A DNA stretch of 64,000 nucleotides from Penicillus capitatus (taxonomy: Eukaryota > Chlorophyta): positions 434,001 through 498,000 of the forward strand of contig OZ287703.1 of assembly GCA_965649825.1 (NCBI GenBank), written 5' to 3'. The position numbers and the translations under genes are program-made. A model generated the notes under the pieces. The model worked only from the letters and a program-made list of their open reading frames with translations. It did not search any database and was not told where the DNA came from. Below are positions 12,501 through 24,500 of this stretch, piece by piece; position 1 is the stretch's first letter, and the number at the start of each line of letters is the position of its first letter.

Positions 12501-15500
12501 TGACTTTTCACGTTCAGCTGATGCCTGTAGCGTCGCGATATCCATCTGATATTGTCGTATGGATTCCTGTATGTCATCCACTCTCTGCTGCGCTGGTTCA
12601 GAAGACGACAGTTGAATTTCAAGTTTCAAATGACTGAAGTCTTGTTCCAAGAAGAGCAGCAAGGGTACCACAACAAACTGAAAAGCTGTGACGATTTCTT
12701 GGCCCGCATCGAAGCAATCATCATCCTCCCTCCAGAATTTTGCCATTTCGTCAACTCTCAGATGATCGAATTCTCTCAGAAAGTTGTCCATTATGCTGGA
12801 CTCAAGAGGGAAGACTGGAAGAGGCTTGCCATCTGCTTGAGTATACGCCAGAGAAGACAAGAATCCACAACACTGATTCCTGCCTGCGTATGAAGGTGCA
12901 GCAGAAGATGGATGCATCTTGGCCGACAATGCTGGATTCACTAGGCATTTGTATAGATAGTCTGAATCGACCGAGAATAGAATGGCAGCATCCTCTGCAC
13001 AAAGACCGGGACAAGCAAAAGACAATCCTGCTTTGCTCGAGGCTGCTTGCTCTTTCAAATACGAGTTCAACTGTTCGTTGCGGTGCTTTAGTGCTTCCAG
13101 AATGGAATAGGTGTGAGCCATTGAAAGGTGTTCATCGGCACACAGGGCTAAGACAGTTTCCAATGCTCTCTTTCCTTCGCCTGACGTCCATTTCGACAGC
13201 ATCGATGCGTATTCATCGCTGAGATATTCGATCCGCATCTGGATAAGCTCCCCGACGGCACAGCTCAGCAGTGCATCGTGTGACTCTCGGCTGGCTTGGA
13301 AAGCCAATCTTATCGACAGAGCCTCTGAAAAACTGTACAGATTCGACAGTTCCCTCAATCTATTGCAGCCTTCATCGGCATCCTGCTGCAGCCAACACTC
13401 ACGAACAGCCTCAATCGTCTCTTCCCAGAGCAATTGCTTCTGACGACTTGAAACCATGTGAATCAAGTCATCGACAGCTTTCTTGTGACCTGTCTGCTCA
13501 GGAATGGCCTGTTCTAGCTGGTGAATCAAGTCACCGAGCTGCTTTATCTTGACACGATCGTTCCCGGATAACTGTTGAGGTACAACCAGCGAGAGATCAA
13601 CGGCCTGCAAACAATGTGATCTCTTGGACAGCAAATCCTGCAACTCTTTTGACACGAAGCTCTCTTTGTTGTCCCTTTTTGCATCCGCTCTGTCCAGTTC
13701 CATTCGGAGATCGTTCAATCTCTTAAGGTATCTGGCTAAAGAGATGTCATTCAAGTCCTCCTTGTTTAAAGAGTCCAAAGCGCGAGCTGCCTTTACAGCC
13801 TCCTGCATGACAAACACCTGAGGCTGCGATGGACTCTTTGCTCTCTTCCAAAGCTCTTGGAACTGCTGTTTCAGCAATGCCACGTTGTTTGATTGTTCAG
13901 CCATCTTCGATTTCGATCTCGTGGATGTTCCAGCCGCCGTGTCCTGGCGTTGCGTGTTGAGATCATCTACATGCGCCAGATCTGCTTCTTTCTTCTCTTT
14001 CTTTAACTTTTCTGCGAGTTCGTTTTTTAGTTTGGAGAAGATATCGTCCAGATCATTATCTTGCAGTATCTGCACAGGGATCTTCACTTTGTCGATCAGC
14101 TCGTTCAGGGCCTCCTGCCAACGATCAGAGTCTTCAAACGATTGAGATCTGTCGAGCTTCATGTCGCCTTTGCCGATCAAGAGGTCAACGAAGTAAGCAA
14201 CGGTCTCCGAGACAAAGAAGCAGATGTCGTTGCACTTCTTCCAGACATCTGTCTCGTCATAGTCCAGACATTGCTGTGCATACTGTATCAGGAATTTCTT
14301 GAGCTTAAGGATTCGTGAAATCATGTCCAGTGCAACCAACGCATCGCCAAATCTTTGGTTTATTTCATTAAGAATGATAGAGATCCAGGAGGTTAGATCA
14401 TTGACTGGGCAATCCTTCAGTTCTTCGGTCATGAGTTTTCTGAAACTAAAGGCAATGGATGCGGACTCCCAGCCAAAGGCAGATATTCTTTGCTTGACAG
14501 AATGAAGCTTTTCTTTCACTTTCCGTTCTTGAGCGGCTTGTTTTCCAAGATCAAACAGATTAATCTGAGAAGAGAGTGAGCTTCTGACATCTGCTAATCC
14601 GTTTTTATGAGCTCGAACAAGGCAAGCATCCACCTGAGTCAAGCAATAAAGCAGACTGTTCTCTTGTTCAGTGGAATAGGAATCTATTTCGGTCAAGTAA
14701 GAATTCATCTGTTTTTCCAGACTAAAGACGAGCTGCTTTGGAACAGTAGATTTCTTCCCACTTTTTGCAGCTGCTCTTCCATAACCAGCCAGAGTGCAGA
14801 GACAAGAGATAAGCGTGATGCCGAGACTGGACAGGCGCTGTTTAGATGAAGAGTCAACAGACAGCAGTTCCTCTTCGTCAAAGGAAAAGCTGTAGCTGTC
14901 TTCATGATTCGTCGTCCATTGTCTGATCCATTTTCTGGTAGATGAGCGTTCTTTGGTCCATGTGTAATGCAGCACACTCACACGTGTCTTCACAGAGTCG
15001 GCACCAGATGCTTCTTTTTCGAAAAGCACTAGAGAAACCAGATCAGACAGGCTGGTGCCTAAGTCGAGGTCGCCGACTAAAAGAGCAGCACTGGCAGGAA
15101 CACCTTCCTCGAAGATCTCCCTGTCCAAATTCTCTTGGGAGCATCTCACAATCTTATATGGGATGTCGATTTTGACAGAAGACTCGAAGAGAGCAATCCA
15201 GGGTAGGCAGAATTCACTCTTGGCAATACTCTGAGTAGAGCGACGGAGACGATTGAAGAGTTCATGACAGTTCCTGATGTCTCCTTTTTCTAATTCGTGA
15301 TTCGTGCTTCTTCTCTTATCTTCGAGTAGGTAAGACATGATGTCGATGTGGAATTCGACCGCAGTATTCAATTCATCTGATAATGCAAAACTGCTATCTG
15401 ATGATCGCAGTACAAGGTCGAATTGTTCCACAGCTGAATGCACCAACTTGTCATCTCCATCTTCGTCATTTGCTTCGGGTGCGCTTGAAGTCGATGGACC

Positions 15501-18500
15501 CGAAGTATTTGAAGCACCTCCTGTAAAGAACTGATATGTTTTCTGTATTCCTGCTTGGACCATTCGACCACCAGCCTTTACTACATTGCTGGCTCTCCAT
15601 AGAGCTCCTTCGTTTTGAAGTGGCAGCTTGGCGAGTAACTGGTAGATCTTTCGCAAGATTCTCAGTCTGCTGAGATTCTTCTGGACATCTAGGATCTCCA
15701 ATGCGCAGAAATCTTCATGCGCAGGGACCAGCAAGCCTTCAGGAAGAAGCAGCGTGGTCTTCCAATCCAATGCGCTCAACGCAAAAGCAATACCAGTTCT
15801 GTTTCTCTCAGCTGTCGATGCATCTGTACTCCTCATCAATCTGACGATGGAACGAGAGAGCTTGGTGTCCGACTCGCAGATGACTGCCGACAGCCTCTTC
15901 TGGAGATTGTACTTGACAGCTCGATCTGTGCTGCGACTCAAGTGTTTCTCCAATACACCAACCTCTTCTCCAAAAACCTCTTTCTCCAAAGGAAAGAAGC
16001 AGCACAGCAGATGCTTGATCTGGGAGATCTTCTGAAAAAGCTCTCTGACGCGCTCGAATTCTTGGTTGCGGTTTCTGAACTGCACGTCAAGGATGCAGAA
16101 CACAGCGTCCAGCACAGAGCACATATCTTCGAGAAAGGCTTTCCTCAATTTCCAGTCTGCGAACGTGGACTGTGATATGAATTCCTTCGTCTGTGAGATC
16201 AGTCTCTCTGGATTCTGACAGAAGTACTTCAGAATCTTCTCCTCTTTTTCTGAAATGTCTTTGAAATACTCGGACAGCAGTCCTCCATGGTCTCGGCACA
16301 GCTGGACGACTTCTGGAACAGTGCAAACACCTTCAACGATATCGACTGCGTTTTCTGCTTCCTGTGGGTGCAGACGGCAGAAGTAGTCCTTGATGGAGAC
16401 TGCCAGAGATCTGGAGGCTTCTGCATGTAGGTGGGCATTCTGCATGTGCTTCAGCAGATGCTTCATGCACGCACGCAACAACGATGCAAACACGAACTGA
16501 AGGTCTCTGCTCTCCTTCTGGAAGGGAGTGAGAGCATCTCTGCCACTGCTGACGCAGTAGAACTTGTGGAGGGGAAGCGATGACGTGTCTACGCAAGACT
16601 CGTGAATGGCCTGCTGCAGTCTCTTCAGATCCTCATTCGTCTCGACGATGGCTGCATACACTCGCCACAATCCCCACACGACTGCGTTGAACAGAGGCTC
16701 TCCCCTTTCCAGCCAGGTGCGGATGACAGAAAGGGCCTGCTGCAGCATCCTGAAGCTGATCTTGGAATCGCGTGTGAGGGCGATCCGAGACGTCTGCACC
16801 AGTTGCCTGACCCTGGCATGGAAGGCCACGGCGAGAATGGCGGCCACACTGCCGCCTTCGACGGATCTGAGTGCTTCCGAGGCGATCTCGACCGTTTCAT
16901 GGCTCTCCAGCAGGCGCACGTCTGGATCAAGCACATCTCCGTCGATCTCGGGCAGCCAGATCTTGATCATTCTGTTCAGCAGCGGGTTGGAGAGTCCGAA
17001 GGTGTTGATCTTCTTCCTGTCTGCCGTCGCAAAGATGCGGGTGGTGGGATGGATGCCGTCGCCGGGCTTCAGCTCCTCGCCCTCCGAGTGCTCGTATAGG
17101 CTGAGGAACGGGGTCTCCTCGAACAGGGACAGCAGTCGCTCGATCACGTCCGGCGATGCCGCATTGATGTTGTCGAAGAGGACGAACGACCCTGACTTCA
17201 GCGCCTTGATCATATCAGACTCCACGAACTTGAAGACGATCGAGGAAGAGGCATCCCCAGAGGAGATCGCGCTTTCCTTGAGCTCGTCTGCCGCACGCAC
17301 CAGCGACTGCCACTTCGTCAGCTTGCATCCCTTGAGAGTCTCGAGCGCAAGCTGCACGCGCTCGACAACCTGCTCCATTTCCTGGGGCGTGCCAGTCTCG
17401 GCGCCCTCTGTGTAGCAGGCCTGCATGGCTCCGTAGAATTCGGCTCTCCTCTTCTGCGATAACTTCCCTGCTATCCTGAGTCCGAGCCTCGCCGCGTCGT
17501 CTCTCAGTCTGAACACCTTCTTCGACAGCTCGGATGCGACGTTGCTAGCGGAGACGGGGAGCCACTGTCCGATGAGGTCGGACACTTCGAAGTCCCGGTG
17601 CAGGGACAGTACCAGCAGAGGGACGCCAGCGAGGGATGCCAGTTCCCTCACGAGGGAAGTCTTCTTGGAGCAGGTGGGTCCCTCCAGGAGCACCGCTCTC
17701 TGCGACTGGCTGGCCGTCGCCAGCAGCTCCAGCTGCCTGATGGTCTTCACCGTGTGCACCAACGATCCCTGAGACGCGCGAGCTTCGTGCTTCTCCATGT
17801 AAACGTTCCCGATCCGGACGAGGTCTCCCACAGACAGGTCGATGGACGGGCTGTCGCTCTGCTCCAGTTCCATCTGAGGCGGCTTGACGACTTCGTCGAT
17901 GGTGCGCTGGATTTGCTCTTCGGCGGATCGGTTGTCGAACCGGTGCTTGAACACCAGCTGCAGGGCCTTGCGGATGACGCTCGTGACCACTGGCCTCTTG
18001 TCGAAGCTCTCCTCGCTCTGTTCGGTATCGTCGTCGCAGGCCATCAGTCTGTGGTGGGAGATCTGCGTCTCGATGTTCCCTGCCACGATGTCGTGGACGG
18101 ACTTCAGGTCCCTCAGGTTCAGCTTGTGCTTGCGGTTGGCTCCCTGGATCTCGCCCTTCTCAACCGACTGCTCGACCTTCTTGTAGACGTCGAACACGTG
18201 CTGCAGGTCTTCCTCTCTCACGAGCCCTTTCTCGATGAGACCCTCGAACTGCTTTCCCAGGATCTGCTTGAGGTCCTCGCTGTCGTAGCCCTCGATCTGG
18301 ACGACCGTGAACGTGTTCTTGATGGACCTCGACAGCTTCGCCCTTCCTCCGCCCTCCGCCGCGGGATTCATCGTGGCAAAGATGCGAGTTCCGCGCACAG
18401 CGACGGGCTTCGAATCCAGCTTTCCAGGGACAGAGAAGCCCTCTGCCTCTGCAGACCCGTTGAGCAGCGGGACGAGGGATTCCAGCACCTGGGCCGGCAG

Positions 18501-21500
18501 CAGATTGACCTCGTCCAGCAGAATCCACCTCTGCGATTTCAGGGCCTTCAGCAGCTTTCCGTCCCTCCACTCGAAGACCCTGCGGTTGTCGATGTACATC
18601 GGCATCACCGACCCGTACAGCTGCTCGACGGATGTGTCGCTGGAGCAGTTGATGCGCTCCAGATCGGTTCCGAGGAATTTGGCCACCTGGGTGATGACGC
18701 CAGTCTTTCCTATTCCAGGAGCTCCTTCGAGCAGCAGGGGCGAGTTCGTGCAGATGGAGGCAAATATGCGAGCCATGTTCTCCCGCACGGAAGCAGTCAC
18801 GCAGAGGGACAGTTCGGGAAGCCGATCGTCACCGGACGGCGTCTCCAGTGTCCGAGGCACACTCAGAGACAGTCCTTGCCCCATCAGCGAAACCACCCTG
18901 CCAGCGTCGCCAGCCGTCTCCTCGATTTCGAACGGATTCCTTTCCACAGGAAGCTCGAGGTCGGACTTCAGCTTCTCGAACTCGTCCGAGAAGATCTTCT
19001 GAAGCACCTCGTTCTGGATGTCGGTTGGATACCCTGTTAGGTAGAAGAACTTGGCTCCCAGCATGCATCTCTTCCGGATGCTCAGGTGTCTCGGATGCGC
19101 CGTCACAAACGCGATCCATCTCAGAATCCTCCTGAAGTCCTCGCAGGGATGCTCTGGGTCATCGCCGACGACCTCGGATCGGACACCCTTGATGCTGCCC
19201 ATCACGTAGGGCAGGGACTCCACTTCAGTGGCATGAAGCGTGCGTCGAAGCTTCTCCTCTGCGATGGACATGATGTCAGGGGTGCCATAGACAGGGACTC
19301 GAATCTGCGTCAGTCTGCTTTGCGTGGCAGCGCTGAGCTGCGGCTTCTTGTTCTCTGAATCCAGGTGCGAAGTGGCAATGAAGCAGTATCCCTTCTTGGG
19401 GATCTCCATTTCTGCAGCCACTCTGGCTGAGAAGGACACGTCTTCCGGAATGCTGAACGTCGGATCCACTTCCAGCGCGCTGTTCAGTCTTTCAGTCACT
19501 GCCTGTGCACAGAGATCGTAGTCTTCCACGACAAACGCGTGCTCCATGGTGATTGCTTTGACGAATGGGCCGTCTCTGAACAAGAAACAGGGCTTGGTGT
19601 TTTGTGCGTCGCGAGAACGGACGAACATTCTCAGCTGCTCCAGTCGACGTACCATTCTCTGCACAGCAGCAGGGATCTCTTCTCCCAGAATTTCGTTTAC
19701 TAACTGCATGATCATCGCAAGAATCTCATCGAGTGAACGCAAGTAATCATCCTCTGTTTGCTCATCTATCCTTATCGCTAGATAATCCGCGTCATCAACA
19801 GCCATACCAGCGAAAGTGGGCTCTAATGTTGGCACCTGTTCTTGTACGTTATGTCCGGTTTCTTCGTTATACCCGATCTCGTCTGGCAAACCATAGACAG
19901 AATCACTTTCTTCGGCTTGATCGAAATCATATGCTGCTGCGTAATCATCTGACATATCGTCATCCTCTGTCTCTTCTTCAAGAAGGTGCGAATCAGTAGG
20001 AGCTCCGTTGGTATTCATGGATGGTGATCCAGAGGCACTGCGGTTATCCTTTTCTACGTTTACCCAGTCAGTAGATACGCCAGGTGAATTTTCTTCCTCG
20101 TCACATTCTTTTGTTGCATCAAACTGATATACTTTGCTGTAGCTATCTTCCGAAACAGCGTCATTGATACTCTCGTTCGATACAGGGGGAGATTTGGCAT
20201 TGCATTCCTGCTCTGCATCAACTGCTGCATCATCACTTGGTGTTTTGTTTTCCTGTTGCCAGTTCGACTTCTGTCCACTAAGAACATCAATCAGTTGCCT
20301 GATTATTGTCACTAGCTGTTTCTGAAGGTTTTGCATTCGGGCAATGTTCAGAGATGTCCATGGCGATTCTGTCCTTGATGTCGACTGACAAATCAGGCAT
20401 GAGAGGACAAAGGCTCCAGTTGAAGCAAGGTTTTCAAGAACCTCCACGAAGGACACCAATTGCACTTGGCCAATGAGGTCTGTCGCTTCAGACTGCGAAG
20501 TCAAGTGGACGCGCTGCACGCTCTCCGTCATCCCCGACAGCTCCAGCCACGTCTTGATGAGTTCCGTCTTGAAGGCAGATTCTCCGAAGAGGAGCACTGG
20601 CTCGTTGGCCTTCAGAGCAAAAGCCAGATCGACCAGCTTGTCCTGGAAGACGGCAGGAGGACCATTCCCAGAGAGACTGTCCCTCCAAAGCGGACTGTTG
20701 TCGAGCTTGAATCCGTGGAAGTGGACGTGGAGCTTTCCTTGGAAGAAGCTCACGCCTTGGCGTTCCCGCTTGACGTGCTTCCGTGCGCAGGCCTCTGCCT
20801 CAGTGACGCCGCCGGATCCGAAGCTGGACTCGATCAGTTGCATCAGCCTGGATGTCTCCTCTGTCGTGGTCGCCCGAGGACCCAGCAACGACATCGCCGT
20901 CGCCGCCCAAGTCACTCTCTGCCGCCCTTCGTCCTTCAGCATCTTGTATCTGCGCACGATCTTGACGATGTCTCTCATAGTCAGACGGAGTCCGTCGGCC
21001 GATGCGAAGTAGAGCTCCGCCAGAGCCCTGGAATCCATCTCCTCCGCGATGCCCTCGTATCGTCCGCCTCTGAACTTGTCTCTGACGATCTCTTGCAGCT
21101 CGTCCCGGGGGAAGTCCTCCACGTCGACTGCCAGGAAGCGGTTCCGCACGGTGATCGGCAGCTGCTTCCTGCCGTCGTTCCCGCCGCGAGACGGATTCTG
21201 GGTGGCGAAGAACCTGAAGTCCGGATGGACGCTCACCCTCATGTCGCTCCCGGGAATCTGGACGGTGCAGTTCCCCTCCAGGAACGGCATCAGAGCAGCG
21301 ATCACGGCGACGGGGGCCAGATTGAACTCGTCGGAGATGAACCAGTCGCCGCCCTCCATCGCCTGGACGAGGATCCCCTTCTGGAAGGAGAATCCGCTGT
21401 CCGACGGGATCCAGGTTCCGAAGTAGTCCTGGATGGTGGTCGTGTCGCTGTTGCTCAGCACCCTCACCGACTTGTCGACGCCTCCGAATCCCTTCAGGCC

Positions 21501-24500
21501 CTGCACCAGAGACGTCTTCCCGACGGCCGGCTTTCCTTCGAGCAGCACCGGCTTGTTGACAAAGGCACCCAGGAGCACCGCCTGCGCGTGCGCCTTCCTC
21601 GACTCGGTGAGCACCAGATCGGAGCTCTTCTCGAAGCGATCGAGCAGTCTCAGTTGGCCGAGCGCATCGCTCGGACATCCCATCTCGGCACACAGAGAGC
21701 GCCTCAGGTCGCCGTCCCTCATCTGGGCGGCGAACGCGACCGTCATCGCGCAGTGCAGGGCGACCTGGTCTTCCACCTCCGGCCTCCGGATCATCAGCAC
21801 GGTCGCGACGTCGATCAGGGTGGCAAAATCCCTGAAGGACACGAACATCTGGGTGCTCTCCGACACGAAGCGTCTGATCCTCAGACAGTAGTCCGAGATC
21901 GCGTTGAGCGATGCCTCGCAGCGATCCCTCGGCAGACAGCAGCGGACCATCGCCTCCAGCGCCCCGCGGAACTCGTCGTCCGGTCCGCATGCGGGATCGT
22001 CGATGTGGATGGTGACGAAGCGGTTGAACAGGGCGGCCGTGAGCTCCTTGGACAGGCTGTCCATTCCCCTGGCGGCGACGCCCTTGGGCGTGAAGGTGGC
22101 GATGAACTGGAAGCCTCTGGCCGGTCCAGGAGTGCTCGACCACGTTCCGTCCGCAAGCACGCGACACCTCAGCGCCTCCGTGTCTCCCCTCTCTGTCAGG
22201 CACAGCACCTTGGGGGACTCCAGCACCGGATTGATCCTCTCCTGCAGGACCGGCTCGGCCTGGCCGATGTTGTCCACGATGCAGACGCTGCCGTCTTTAA
22301 AGGCCCTGGTCAGCGGACCGTCCCTCCACTGCACGATGCCCTCGCCGACGGGACTGCTGCTCGGCAGGCACTCTCCGAGCATCGCGGACGGCTCGCTCTC
22401 CTGAGTAAGGGTGACCTGCTCGTAGTGGTTTCCCAGGAGAAAGGCGATGACCTTTCCCAGACAGGTCTTGCCTGAACCGGCTGTTCCCTCTATCAGGACG
22501 GGCTGCTCGCTGCGAACGGCCTCCGCCACGGAGACGAGGTGCTGGCACATCTGATCGCTGAGGACGACGGGCATCTCGGGAACGGACGACGTCATCGGTG
22601 GCACATCCGCGATACCGAGGTCGAAGTGCTGCGCGAAGACGTCGAAGACGTCGCTCCTTGCCTGGTCGTGTCTGATCCTTGAGCAGTATATCTCGGTTCC
22701 CAGCCGTCCCAGTCCTGTCCAAGCGTCGGTTCCCAACAGGCGATTCTCCAAGGCGCCTGCGATCCACTTGGCCAGCCAGGACTCCGAGAACGTGGTGTAG
22801 ACGCCGAACGTCTTCGTGAATTCGGCACTCTGGATCTTCCTCAGCACCGCTCTGTGGACGGCGGCGCATGCATCGAACGCCTTCCTGGCATCCTCGTCCG
22901 GAAACGGCTCGCTCGAGAAGTGGGTTGTCCAGAACTGGTCCACGAGTGTGACGTCCTTCTTGAGACATGGTCCCTGGATCCTGGCGAACCTCTCGATCGC
23001 GTCTTCCAGTCTGGGCCCCTCGGAGCTGAAGGTCAGTTTGCGTTCGCCGATGACTTTCTGGACCAGCTGCCGTCCGTCGCCTCGAAAACGGCATCCGTAG
23101 ATCAGCCACGCGTGGTCGCCCAGCTTCTCTTCTGCCTGGACGAGTTCCTCTTCGGCCAGAACCATGTCCGTCCACATCAGCAGCTCGCGGTTGGTGATCG
23201 TCGCGTAGCTTCCCTTCTCGGAGCAGCCCTCTGCGATCCTCTCTCTGACGTCGCAGTGGAAGTCCGTCATCTGTTTAGCCAGTTTTTGAATCAGCTCTGG
23301 GTTGTTGTCTCTTCCCTCGGCGATCTTCTTCTCGACGATCTCCCTCCACTCGTCTCTGGGGAGCTCCTTGAAGTGCATGATGGAGAACTGGGACATGAAG
23401 GCGTCGCTGAGGCGCTCCCTCTTGCCCGCCTGCCAGGGGTTCTGGGCGGCAAACAGGCGAAAGTCTGGGTGCTTCTTGATGAGGGTGGTGGAGGACAGGG
23501 CGGAGCTCTGGTCGCAGACGGTTATCTCTCCGGACTCCATCGCATCGATGACGACCTTCAGAGCGCCCTCCTCGGCAAGGTTCATCTCGTCGAGCAGAAC
23601 CCAGACGCCGTTCTTGAAGCTGTCGGCAAACGGCTGGAGCTCCTGGACGATCTTGCCGCTGCTGTCTACCGTCACCTTGGCCAGGAAGTCCTCGGGAGTG
23701 AGGTTGGACGACATGTTGATCCGAACGAACTTCACTCCTCTGCGGCGACACACCTCCGTGAGTGTGGCTGTCTTCCCCACCCCGGTGGATCCGATCAGCA
23801 GAACAGGGTTGCCGTCGGCGACCACCTCCTGGATCATTGCGATGTTCTCTTCGGTCGTGGCTGTCAGGATCATGGATCTCTCTTTGGACTCGGCTGCACC
23901 GTCCTCTTCCTTTTCCTTGCACGGAGGCCTGTACGTCTGGAGCACGGCGTTGCGCAGGTCGCTGCTCTCCAGAGACAGGTTGGGTCGCTCGAAGGTCTCG
24001 ATCATCCTCCTCAGGTCCGTCAGAGATGCAGTCTCTGACTGGATGCCTTGGCCAGCTGGGAATCTCGCGGAGGAGAAGGGTGGTATGGCGGCGTAGTTGT
24101 CGGATGGACGCGCTTCCACTTTGTGGACTAGAGCGTTTCGGCCATCGAGGATAAAGCAGATCAGCTCCATCAAGGAATTGATTCTGCCTTTCCCATCGCA
24201 TTCACGCATCAGGCCAAAGAGCTCGCCGAGTGCAGAGAAGAGAGCAGCCTTGAGTGGTTCTGTTCCTTCGCTGGAAGGATCGGTGAGATTGGTCAGCAGG
24301 TGGGAGAAGAATTTGACATCTTCAATGCTCTCTATCCCAGCTGCCGCATTGCATGCTGCTGCAATGACTTCTTTTAGAAGGTCTGCGGACTGGTCAGCCA
24401 ATACGGCTACAAATTTAGCGAAATCTTCTGCTGAGATTTTGGCGCACGCCAACTGATCAATGTCAGACATCAAGGCGTCTACTGCACACTGGAGATCGTC

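Noticed and set aside
17598-24154. Long antisense or alternative-frame open frames (up to 671 codons) across the AAA core
   Set aside because: They are Arg/Pro/Ser- or Leu/Gln/His-rich, match no family, and recur in both paralogues only because the DNA there is nearly identical and GC-rich, which removes stops from the other frames.
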